Assembly: GCA_017557635.1 (NCBI GenBank)
Contig: JAFYYH010000008.1
Location: 1-64,000 of the forward strand
Length of the DNA stretch: 64,000 nt
Reading direction: 5' to 3'
Source: Bacteroidaceae bacterium
GTDB taxonomy: Bacteria > Bacteroidota > Bacteroidia > Bacteroidales > Bacteroidaceae
The notes beneath the pieces were generated by a model. The model saw only the letters and a program-made list of their open reading frames with translations, searched no databases and was not told where the DNA came from. This document shows, in pieces, positions 54,209 to 63,751 of the stretch. Position 1 is the stretch's first letter, and every line of letters begins with the position of its first letter. The translations under genes and the position numbers were made by a program.

Positions 54209-54258
54209 TCCCTATTTACACTTCCAGACAATAATAGTCCGAATACAAATAATAGTTC
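54204..54258 (+). repeat. Three AATAGTYC direct repeats before the giant gene
   Basis: AATAGTCC at 54204-54211, AATAGTCC at 54233-54240 and AATAGTTC at 54251-54258, all in the same direction. They lie in the gap upstream of the 3,135-residue gene; the first overlaps the stop of the small gene. They might be sites for the AraC-type regulator, by inference only. Confidence 0.3.
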
Positions 54259-54285
54259 TTAATAACCTAATCAATCAGCAAACAA

Positions 54286-57200
54286 ATGGAAAAAACGAAA
54301 GAACCTGTACGATGGCGTAAGTTATTGCCATTGCTTTTAGTGTTCTTGTTCGGAACAGCCGGCCCTATTAAGGGTGCGACCAAATTCGAGAACACCTTCA
54401 AGATTGTAGAGCAGCCCAGACCGGGTCACCCCTACATCACAATTGAAATGGTATATTATGACTGGACAAACGGAAGCAACAGTTTCTTCCTACATGATTC
54501 AGGCGACGGTTCTCACGACGGACCCGCCGTTTGGGTGGACGGCAAATACATCTGTTCACCAGACTGGGAGCTTGCATGGCCGGACACAGACCTTACCGGT
54601 AACGGATCAGGCGCCAGCAGCGAAGCCTCAAAAGTTGACGGATGGTGGGGAAAAAGATATACCAAAGCCTACAGCGGCATTAATTATGTTGTCCGTTTCT
54701 GGAACCCCTATGAGTCCTGCACGGTCTCCAAGAACAGGAAGTTCTCTGTCCGCATGTGCATCTACATGGGCCAGATGGAGGTTGGTGTGGCACATTCTGT
54801 AAGAATCAGAGGCAAATGGAAGATCAACGGTGAAGGTTCATACTGGGTTGACAAGATCGTGACCACCAACGCCCTGTCTTCTCCATGGGGTGCCGGAGAA
54901 CCCACAGCAAAGATGACCAACAACAACACCGTAGTTTTGAACGGTACTCTCAGCAGGAGTTACACCACAAAGATAGGTTTCTACAAGACATCCGAGGGTT
55001 CCGCGCCCACCGGTTTTGTAGCCCAGAACAAACTGTCAGGCGTAAAGACCTATACAGCCGATTCATACTCAGACCTGTCAAGCACCTATACACGCAGTGC
55101 CGACAATCAGTACAACGGCTCAACAGTTGCCGTCCAGTATTTCTCGGAATTATCGGCCGATAACGAGTTGATTACCATATACCGCTGGTATAACGTAAAC
55201 GTTCCCGGATTTGTCAAGCCTATCAACGTAGAAGCCAAACCGGATACCTGGACCAAATCTGTTTCTGTGACATGGGGCAAAGAGACTTCAAACAACCGCA
55301 GTACGGAAGGAACCTGGAGCGTATTCAGAGGCAATACCGAAATAGCCAGCAAACTGAGTTATGGCACCAACAGTTTCATCGACAAGAGTGTTCCGGCTTA
55401 CAACCAAAGCTATACTTACAAGGTTGCATTCATACCCAACGATGCTCCCAACGGAACTGTGTACGCAAAGTTGACCGGAGCCAAGGCAGCTACAGTGGAT
55501 CGCACATGGAACATTACCGGTTTCACTGCCGAAGTCACCAAAGACAACAAGATCCAACTTAAATGGAACCACAATGCCATCAAGGACGCATCCGGCAGCA
55601 AGCCTTACAATCTCAAGCTTCAGAGATCCGATGACGGCGGCGACACCTGGTCTGACCTGGAGACATTCACAATCAACAGTGAAAAGACCACAAGCGGCTC
55701 GCATACTGACAACTTCGAACTGGCAGGCAACCATGCCTACACTTATAAACTGAGTGTCAACCTGTTGGAATCCGACTATGTGAAAGAGTCCAATTCTGTA
55801 ACTCTGGACGGAACATCACTCACATCATTCGTTGCAACCCGCGGAGCCTACAACAACATGGTAAAACTCACATGGAAGGCCAAACAGGTAGGTTTCAACG
55901 AGACCAGTTACGTAGTTTACCGCCGTCCTCTGGGTTCAAGCGATGAAAAGGACTGGGTTCAGGTCTATTCAACATCAGGAACAGGTTCGAGCTACAGTTA
56001 CGATGACAACACCGTTCTTACCGGTACATACAACGAGTATAAGGTTGCAATCGTAGAGACATTGAATAACGGCAACCAGATAACCTACTCTTCAAAGACA
56101 ACCGATGGTTTCACCTACTCGACAGGCGTAATAAGCGGCCGACTCACCTATGGAACCGGCACAGCAGTCGAGGGAGCCAAGGTTACTCTCAAGCCCCAGA
56201 ACGGTGACGGTGACATAAGCACCACCGGTACACATTCACTTCTGTTTACCGGTAACGACGCAGGTCTTTTCTATAAGAACGATGCTGCAACCGTACAGAA
56301 ACTGTTCAACAAGGATTTCTCAGTCCAGATGTACATCAACCCCAAGTCATCTGAGATGAATGATCCCAACAAGCAGGTTTACAATCTGCTGCACGTCCTC
56401 CATGTATTCTTCATGGGACTTCAGTACGATGCCGCCACCAATGCTTACACACTGCGCACATGGCTGAACGGCACTTTTGAAAACAGCAAATTCCAGATTC
56501 CGGCCGATGAATGGAGCCAGATCACACTGGTACACAACCACGACGCCCAATTCACAGCTCTTCACTGTTTCACAAAGGATACAGTGATGACTGATACCGT
56601 CAAGATCGGTACTGTAGTCAATTGGGCCAAAAAGAACGGCAATGATCCCATGACCACCGACAAGCTGGACATCTTTGGTACAGCCGGTTCGGGAGACGGA
56701 TCCGACAACAACTTCCGCGGTTATGCCGACGAGTTCCGTTTCTTCACCAAGGCTCTGACCGAGAAGGAGGTACAGCGCAACTACAACCATCCTTTGGCCG
56801 GCAATGAGGACGGACTTGCCATCTATTATCCCTTTGATGAGGGTCTGGCAGTTCAGACCATTGCATATGACTACTCCAAGACCAACGGTATATCAAACGA
56901 GCGTCATGCCCAGACAACCGTTGCCGCTTACTCAACGGACATCATTCCTCTTGAGGAGCAGTTGAGCCTGATGACATACACTGACGTGAACGGTAACTTT
57001 ACAATCCGTGGCGTGCCCTTTGTAGGTGACGGTACATCATACAGCGTCATCCCGACTCTGGGAATACACCAGTTCTCACCCAGTTCACAGTCACGCTTTG
57101 TAAGCCAGTCTTCACTCATCCACAGCGGTGTCGATTTTGATGACGTATCATCATTCCCCGTAAGCGGTACCGTATTCTATGAGAACACCACCTACCCCGT

Positions 57201-60200
57201 TGACGGCGTAAGCTTCAGGGTTGACGGTGTTACATGCACCATGGACGGTGATGTGATAACCACCAATGAAAGAGGTGAATACACCATCAGCGTACCCATA
57301 GGTGACCACTACATCGTTGCCGAGAAGAACGGTCACACCTTTGCCCTTGACGGACGCTATCCGGCCAAGGCGGGAACCAAGCATACTTTCAACCAGGAGA
57401 TCAAGAACCTGGAGTTCTATGACAACACTCTTGTAAACTTTACCGGACGCGTAGTCGGCGGAAGCATACAGGGTGACAAGTCAGTAGGTTTCGGACTCAG
57501 CACCAATAACATCGGTGTGGCAGAACTCCAGCTTACTCCGCTCAACACAGACTACAGCCTCAACTCCGTAAAGAAGTACAATGCAGACAGCACGGCATAC
57601 TGGTATGATGTCAATACCGTAGAACGCGCTGCCGAATCTGCAACGCAGGCTATAGCCAGCAACACTTATTTCGGTGCGAACAAGACATTCTGCAACACCA
57701 TTTACATCAACACCGACCCCAATACAGGTGAGTTCTCAGCCAAACTGCCGCCGCTTGAATATGCCATCAACAGCATCAAGGTGGTAAAGACCCAGCAGGC
57801 TCTCCTGGATAACGGCGTTACCGTTGATATGACCAGCACTACCCGTCAGACCAGCGATACCCTGTATCATGATGACGGTTCATATGAGCTCTATACCTAT
57901 GACAACCTTTATAAGAAGGTATATCACAGCGAGCCTAAATTTACAGTCAAGCAGGCTGACCGTGAGGACGGATCATTCGGTATAGACACATATTCATTCG
58001 TTGCAGGTGAGGAGACTGTCACACTTGACGACATCTATTCCGTAGAGAACGGCAACATCACCTACAAATACGGAGCACCTCTGTTCATCAAGGAGGACAA
58101 CTACATCTTCAACCTGGAGGGATATGAACTCTACACCAACCAGGATGACAAGAACAATATTATTATAGATAAGGTACCTCTTATCGGAAACGTCGTAACC
58201 ATCAACAACGCCCTGTCTGCAAGCCAGAGCGTATACGTGGAGGACGGCACCACCAATCAGGGTGAAACGGTCAAGGCCGGACAGGTAGTTGAACTCAGAA
58301 GCAACCAGCTGACACTTGACAGCCTTGGCACAGCCAAGTATGAGTGGAAGGCAGGTCTGCCTAACATTTCAGGCGACTTTACACGTACCATCTCCATCAA
58401 CTACGACATTGAGGGACGTCCCTATCAGTGGGACGGCAACGGAATGAAGGGTATCATCCTGGGTTCTCTTGCAACGGGTAACAATTTCATCACTGCAGGT
58501 CCTGACAAACTGCTCATGATCCTGCGTGACCCACCCGGAACAAACTCACATGCCGAGTGGAGCACCGGTAGCGTTACCACCACATCAAATGTAAAGGGAG
58601 CCACCTTTACTGAAAACGCATCAGTTTCATTGAAGCACCGTTTCGGACTTCATACCGAAATCATTGCCGGTACTCCCGGTGTAGGTGACATTACGGTTCT
58701 TGAGGCCAAGGATGACCTGGAGATAGGTGCCAAGATGGAGAGTGAGGGTGAGAGTTCCACAAAGATGGAGACAACCACCACCATCACTCAGGCCTTCTCG
58801 ACATCAAGCGATCCCGAATACGTAGGTGCACAGGGTGACGTGTTCATCGGACAGTCAACCAACATCATTTTCGGCAAGGCACGTAACGTGGACTTCAAGC
58901 GTGAGGCCGACGGAACAATACACATCGTTCTGGAGGACATCATGACAACCGGCCTTGAGTTCGGAACACTGTTCAGTTACACCCTTAACTACATTGAGAA
59001 CGTACTGTTCCCCAACTACGAGTTGCTGCTTGACAACAAACTGGAGACAGTAAGCAAGCAGGAGTATCTTACCACCAGTGAGATTACCTCCGGCCGCACC
59101 AGACCCAGATATATCACCACACTTGAGGCCGATGACCCCAAGTTCGGAAAGCCCGGAACATACAAGTTCCTTGTTCCCAAGGATGTTGACGAGAACTTTG
59201 AGGACAGTGTAATCTGGATCATGCAGCAGTTGGAGAACTGGAAGACATACCTGGCCAAGAATGAGGAGGAGAAGGTTAAGGCATTCGAGAACCGCGCCGC
59301 CGATACCCGCAACTACTCATTTGATTCAGGTAGTGACGTGACCTACTCCATCCAGGTGGATTCAACCAAGACAACCACATGGGACTGGAAGGTATCTGCC
59401 GGTATCACCATCAACAACTCATTCGGATTTGATGTCAAGGGATTCGGTCTCGAGTGCACCATCCAGGATGAGACCATGGGAGGTACCCATGAGGTTGACG
59501 AGAACGGAAAGGCCACCAGCACCACATACTCGTTCACACTCTCCGAGGAGGGCGATGATGACGCTATCTCAGTCGATGTATTCGACTACGGTTCATACGG
59601 TCCCATCTTCCGCACCCGCGGCGGTCAGACCTGCAACCCGTATGAGGGCAAGGTGGTTACAAAGTACTACCAGCCCGGTACCGTAATCATGGATGCCACC
59701 ATGCAGATTGAGATGCCTAAGATATCTGTTGACATACCCGAACTGACCGATATACCTTCAGGTGGTACAGCCAACTACACACTGCGTCTGTCCAACCAGT
59801 CAGAGATTGATGAGGATGTTTATTACAAACTCATTATGATCGATGAGACCAACCCCAACGGAGCACAGCTCATCATTGACGGAAAGACCCTCATCGATGA
59901 CCGTCTCATCAAGGTACCTGCCGGTCAGACCATAACCAAGGCTCTCCAGCTCAAGCAGACCAACCCGAGTATCCTCAATTATGAGAGAATCGGTATTGTT
60001 CTGGCTTCACAGACACAGTATGATCCTACCAGCACTTGGGATGTAATTGCCGATACAGCCTATATATCAGCATACTTCGTTCCATCATCATCGGACGTAA
60101 CCATGCAGCTGGACAACACTCTGATCAACTCAACCACAGGTACTGACCTGAACGTATCATTCAAGGACTTTGATCCCAACTATCTTGGCCTGAAGGCATT

Positions 60201-63200
60201 CCGCCTGCAGTACAAGAAGCAGGGCAGCGCCAACTGGACACAGTTCAAGGAGTATGTACTTGGTACTCCTACCGGAAATCAGGAGAAACTGCCCAGCGGA
60301 GGTGTAATAACCTACAAACTCCCCATGGCATCATTCTCGGACGGTGATTATCTGTTCCGCGTAGTATCTGTAAGCACATTCGGTACGGATGAGGTTTACA
60401 AGTACAGCCAGGAGATGGCAGTCACCAAGGACATGCAGCGTCCGCGTCCGCTCGGTCAGCCCGAGCCCGCCGACGGTATCCTGAGCATAGGCGACGATCT
60501 GAGCATCACATTCAATGAGCCCTTCATGAACGGTGAGATCACCAAGACCGGCAACTTTATCCTGACCGGCGTCCTGAACGGAGCTGCCATTGATCATGAG
60601 ACCGCCCTGCGTATGTCGGGAAGCGACCTGACTGCCGCAACCGAGGCCGACATCAACCTGGCCGGCAAGGAGTTCTCATTTGACATGTGGGTTAAGATTG
60701 ACGGAGCAGGCACCATCCTGAGCCACGGCAACGGTAACACCAAATTCACTGTCGGAGTTACATCGGACAACAAGCTTGATGTGAACATTGCCGGTACTTC
60801 ATACAAGTCAAACAACGCACTGCCCACCGGCAAGTGGATATTCCTGACCCTCTCATTCGCCAAGAACGGAAGCAGTTACAAGCTGATTGCCGCCAAGGCC
60901 GATGACAGCGGAGCAGGCAACATCATCACCGCTTATGACATCAATGAGTATTCAGGCAACGGACAGCTTGCCGTAGGTAAGGGAATGAACGGTGCCATCC
61001 ATGAACTCCTGCTCTGGGATACCGCCCGTGACATCACCACCGCTCTTGTTGACCGCAGCAAGACCAAGAATCCTTCAACCCGTCATCTGGCAGGTTACTG
61101 GAAAATGAATGAGGGTGAAGGCACTGAAATCACCGACTACTCAAGGGCACGCCATATGGTTATGTCCGATGAGTCATGGTACCTGAACAATGAGAACCTG
61201 TCAGTTCAGCTGAACGGCAACTCTGCCCTCCTGCTCAACCTCTCCGAGTCACCCCACACTCCCGGTGATGACTACATGGTTGAGTTCTGGATGCGTACTT
61301 CACAGAGCACAGGCACAGCCCAGCTCATTCAGGCTGCAGGCGTAGGCCTCTCTCTCGAGAACGGATTGCTTAAACTTACATCCGATGAGAGTAAGTTTGA
61401 TGCAAGTTCAGTATCACTGGCAGACAACACATGGCATCATATTGCACTTAACGTGCTTCGCATAGGTTCTGCAGCTGTCTATGTTGATGGCGAGCGTACC
61501 ATAAACACCAGCGCGCAGAACCTTGGAAGCATTGCAACTGACAATATGGTTGTTGGTGCAAAACGCACAAAGGCAAACTTCGGCTACACATACAGCAACT
61601 ACTTCATCGGTAATATCGATGAGGTACGTGTATGGAACGCAACACTTGACGCCACTCAGATCAGCACCAAGCGTAAGCTTCGTCTCAACGGTACCGAGGA
61701 AGGTCTTGTAGCCTACTATGCATTCGAGACCAAGGCTCTTGACAGCGGCAATCAGATCATCACCAAGGGTTATGCTACTGATCTGGTAAGCGGCAAACAC
61801 CAGGCTAAGCTCACAACCGACGGTCAGATCAGTTATGCAACCGAGGCTCCCGCTCTGCGCAACAAGCAGATCGAGACCAACGTAAGCTATGACTTTACGG
61901 CATCTGACACCAAGATCGTTCTCTCCATCGATGAGGATCCCGCCATCATCGAGGGTTGCTACCTGAACCTGACGGTACGCGACCTGCGTGATGCCAACGG
62001 TAACTACTCAGAGCCTGTCAACTGGACAGTATTCGTTAACCGCAACGAACTGGAGTGGAAGGAGGAAGAGCTTAAGCTGACCACTCACGTCAAGGATGAG
62101 ACATCGGCCACTGCCACCATCGTCAACAAGGGCGGTGTACAGCAGCTGTGGTCATTGAGCGGTATGCCTTCATGGCTCGAGGCAAGCGCTGACTATGGTG
62201 TAACCAACCCGACAGCCGAGTCACGCATCACCTTCACCGTAAGCGAGTCAACGCCTATCGGCCACTATGAGGAGACCATCTACCTGAAGGGTAACAACGG
62301 AATTGAGACACCTCTCACCGTCAGCGTAACCGTAACAGGCGATGTTCCCACATGGAGCGTAAGGGCTAATGACTATGAGATGCCTATGAGCGTGATCAGC
62401 GTTCTCAACATGCCGGGAACTACAGCCGATGATCCTAACGACCTTGTAGCCGCCTTCATTGACGGAGTATGCCGCGGTGTGGCACATCCCGAGTACAAGA
62501 AGCGTTATGATACATACTATGTGACAATGGATATCTACGGTAACAGCACCGATGCAGACAAGGAGGTAACCTTCCGTGCATACGACGCCTCAACCGGAAC
62601 AATCTATCCTATCGTCGAGAGCAGCGAGAAGATCGGATTCAACGCTCTTGACCTCATTGGAAGATATGATACTCCCACCACCCTCACCGCAGTTGACAAG
62701 ATTGAGCAGACAACAGAACTCAAGAAGGGCTGGAACTGGTTCTCACTCTACGTCAAGTCCGATGACATGAACGCCAAGTCAGTATTCAGCGGCGTAGCCG
62801 ATGGTCTGGTAATGGTTAAGGGCCAGAGTCAGGAGGAAGGATTCATCATGCATGAGAATGGCAAGTGGGCCGGCTCAATGAAGAATCTGACCAACAGCCG
62901 CATGTACTCTGTAAAGATGTCAGCCGATCAGGACTTCAGCCTTATCGGAGGCCGCATCAGTGCACAGGACCAGAAGATCACCATCGTCCGCGGTTGGAAC
63001 TGGGTAGGTTACTATGGCAGTCAGGTAATCTCTGTTACCGACGCTTTGGCCGGCATGAATCCTCAGAACGGCGATATCATCAAGGGACAGAGCGGAGTTG
63101 CATACTATGACAACTTCGAGTGGAACGGTTCACTTAAGACCTTGGAGCCCGGACACGGCTACATGATCATGAGTACCACCGATGCTGAGCGTCAGTTCAG

Positions 63201-63693
63201 TTATCCTTCAGTAACCACTTCACCGCGTCGTGCACCGAAGATGGCCACCGCTCCCTCATCATTCGATCCTGTTGACTATCATGAGTTCTCAGGTAACATG
63301 ATTGTAATTGCCAAGGTTCTCTTTAACGGTCAGCCCGCTAAGGATGCAGAACTCGCAATATTCGCTGAGGGTCAGTGCCGTCAGGCTGAGTTCACCGATG
63401 AGGACGGAATGGTTTACATGACCGTACCCGGTGACAAGCAGACCACACTGAGAGCTGTAGCTGTAATCAACGGTCTGTTCTACAATATCGAGCAGAGCGT
63501 AGACTACAGAAATGACGATATCGTTGGTTCACCCAGCAATCCTCTGGTACTCACCGTAGGAAGCCAGACAACCGGTATCTCTGCAATCAATGCTGATTCA
63601 GACGATATGATGTTTGACCTGCAGGGTCGCAAGGTTGAGAGTGACACCCAGAACGGAATCATCATCAAGGGCAGAAAGAAGATCATCAAGTAA
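54286..63693 (+). CDS. Giant exported multidomain protein with three LamG domains
   Basis: 3,135 residues, intact. A signal peptide (about 10-32) leads to an N-terminal beta region (35-300). Three fibronectin III-like domains follow (about 308-405, 406-505, 512-610). A carboxypeptidase-regulatory-like repeat opens at about 614-637 (VISGRLTY...VEGAKVTLKP) and closes at about 893-930 (YTDVNGNFTIRGVPF), with LamG 1 (about 645-860) between its halves. A second such repeat is at about 954-1025. A long region without an assignment (about 1050-2060) contains ILRDPPG near 1411. LamG 2 (about 2100-2300) and LamG 3 (about 2305-2486) precede a BACON-like domain (about 2587-2688) and duplicated C-terminal modules (2690-3080). 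It ends with the tail MFDLQGRKV...GRKKIIK, resembling a type IX secretion sorting signal. Probably a surface or secreted adhesin or glycan-binding protein. Confidence 0.85.
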   Translation: MEKTKEPVRWRKLLPLLLVFLFGTAGPIKGATKFENTFKIVEQPRPGHPYITIEMVYYDWTNGSNSFFLHDSGDGSHDGPAVWVDGKYICSPDWELAWPDTDLTGNGSGASSEASKVDGWWGKRYTKAYSGINYVVRFWNPYESCTVSKNRKFSVRMCIYMGQMEVGVAHSVRIRGKWKINGEGSYWVDKIVTTNALSSPWGAGEPTAKMTNNNTVVLNGTLSRSYTTKIGFYKTSEGSAPTGFVAQNKLSGVKTYTADSYSDLSSTYTRSADNQYNGSTVAVQYFSELSADNELITIYRWYNVNVPGFVKPINVEAKPDTWTKSVSVTWGKETSNNRSTEGTWSVFRGNTEIASKLSYGTNSFIDKSVPAYNQSYTYKVAFIPNDAPNGTVYAKLTGAKAATVDRTWNITGFTAEVTKDNKIQLKWNHNAIKDASGSKPYNLKLQRSDDGGDTWSDLETFTINSEKTTSGSHTDNFELAGNHAYTYKLSVNLLESDYVKESNSVTLDGTSLTSFVATRGAYNNMVKLTWKAKQVGFNETSYVVYRRPLGSSDEKDWVQVYSTSGTGSSYSYDDNTVLTGTYNEYKVAIVETLNNGNQITYSSKTTDGFTYSTGVISGRLTYGTGTAVEGAKVTLKPQNGDGDISTTGTHSLLFTGNDAGLFYKNDAATVQKLFNKDFSVQMYINPKSSEMNDPNKQVYNLLHVLHVFFMGLQYDAATNAYTLRTWLNGTFENSKFQIPADEWSQITLVHNHDAQFTALHCFTKDTVMTDTVKIGTVVNWAKKNGNDPMTTDKLDIFGTAGSGDGSDNNFRGYADEFRFFTKALTEKEVQRNYNHPLAGNEDGLAIYYPFDEGLAVQTIAYDYSKTNGISNERHAQTTVAAYSTDIIPLEEQLSLMTYTDVNGNFTIRGVPFVGDGTSYSVIPTLGIHQFSPSSQSRFVSQSSLIHSGVDFDDVSSFPVSGTVFYENTTYPVDGVSFRVDGVTCTMDGDVITTNERGEYTISVPIGDHYIVAEKNGHTFALDGRYPAKAGTKHTFNQEIKNLEFYDNTLVNFTGRVVGGSIQGDKSVGFGLSTNNIGVAELQLTPLNTDYSLNSVKKYNADSTAYWYDVNTVERAAESATQAIASNTYFGANKTFCNTIYINTDPNTGEFSAKLPPLEYAINSIKVVKTQQALLDNGVTVDMTSTTRQTSDTLYHDDGSYELYTYDNLYKKVYHSEPKFTVKQADREDGSFGIDTYSFVAGEETVTLDDIYSVENGNITYKYGAPLFIKEDNYIFNLEGYELYTNQDDKNNIIIDKVPLIGNVVTINNALSASQSVYVEDGTTNQGETVKAGQVVELRSNQLTLDSLGTAKYEWKAGLPNISGDFTRTISINYDIEGRPYQWDGNGMKGIILGSLATGNNFITAGPDKLLMILRDPPGTNSHAEWSTGSVTTTSNVKGATFTENASVSLKHRFGLHTEIIAGTPGVGDITVLEAKDDLEIGAKMESEGESSTKMETTTTITQAFSTSSDPEYVGAQGDVFIGQSTNIIFGKARNVDFKREADGTIHIVLEDIMTTGLEFGTLFSYTLNYIENVLFPNYELLLDNKLETVSKQEYLTTSEITSGRTRPRYITTLEADDPKFGKPGTYKFLVPKDVDENFEDSVIWIMQQLENWKTYLAKNEEEKVKAFENRAADTRNYSFDSGSDVTYSIQVDSTKTTTWDWKVSAGITINNSFGFDVKGFGLECTIQDETMGGTHEVDENGKATSTTYSFTLSEEGDDDAISVDVFDYGSYGPIFRTRGGQTCNPYEGKVVTKYYQPGTVIMDATMQIEMPKISVDIPELTDIPSGGTANYTLRLSNQSEIDEDVYYKLIMIDETNPNGAQLIIDGKTLIDDRLIKVPAGQTITKALQLKQTNPSILNYERIGIVLASQTQYDPTSTWDVIADTAYISAYFVPSSSDVTMQLDNTLINSTTGTDLNVSFKDFDPNYLGLKAFRLQYKKQGSANWTQFKEYVLGTPTGNQEKLPSGGVITYKLPMASFSDGDYLFRVVSVSTFGTDEVYKYSQEMAVTKDMQRPRPLGQPEPADGILSIGDDLSITFNEPFMNGEITKTGNFILTGVLNGAAIDHETALRMSGSDLTAATEADINLAGKEFSFDMWVKIDGAGTILSHGNGNTKFTVGVTSDNKLDVNIAGTSYKSNNALPTGKWIFLTLSFAKNGSSYKLIAAKADDSGAGNIITAYDINEYSGNGQLAVGKGMNGAIHELLLWDTARDITTALVDRSKTKNPSTRHLAGYWKMNEGEGTEITDYSRARHMVMSDESWYLNNENLSVQLNGNSALLLNLSESPHTPGDDYMVEFWMRTSQSTGTAQLIQAAGVGLSLENGLLKLTSDESKFDASSVSLADNTWHHIALNVLRIGSAAVYVDGERTINTSAQNLGSIATDNMVVGAKRTKANFGYTYSNYFIGNIDEVRVWNATLDATQISTKRKLRLNGTEEGLVAYYAFETKALDSGNQIITKGYATDLVSGKHQAKLTTDGQISYATEAPALRNKQIETNVSYDFTASDTKIVLSIDEDPAIIEGCYLNLTVRDLRDANGNYSEPVNWTVFVNRNELEWKEEELKLTTHVKDETSATATIVNKGGVQQLWSLSGMPSWLEASADYGVTNPTAESRITFTVSESTPIGHYEETIYLKGNNGIETPLTVSVTVTGDVPTWSVRANDYEMPMSVISVLNMPGTTADDPNDLVAAFIDGVCRGVAHPEYKKRYDTYYVTMDIYGNSTDADKEVTFRAYDASTGTIYPIVESSEKIGFNALDLIGRYDTPTTLTAVDKIEQTTELKKGWNWFSLYVKSDDMNAKSVFSGVADGLVMVKGQSQEEGFIMHENGKWAGSMKNLTNSRMYSVKMSADQDFSLIGGRISAQDQKITIVRGWNWVGYYGSQVISVTDALAGMNPQNGDIIKGQSGVAYYDNFEWNGSLKTLEPGHGYMIMSTTDAERQFSYPSVTTSPRRAPKMATAPSSFDPVDYHEFSGNMIVIAKVLFNGQPAKDAELAIFAEGQCRQAEFTDEDGMVYMTVPGDKQTTLRAVAVINGLFYNIEQSVDYRNDDIVGSPSNPLVLTVGSQTTGISAINADSDDMMFDLQGRKVESDTQNGIIIKGRKKIIK

Positions 63694-63713
63694 GTCCGCC
63701 CGACCTGAATGAA

Positions 63714-63750
63714 ATACCGGTGCCCCGCACGAGGCACCGGTATTTTTTTT
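63714..63750 (+). terminator. Terminator of the giant gene
   Basis: ATACCGGTGCC (63714-63724) pairs exactly with GGCACCGGTAT (63733-63743), followed by a run of T. Confidence 0.92.
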
Positions 63751-63751
63751 A

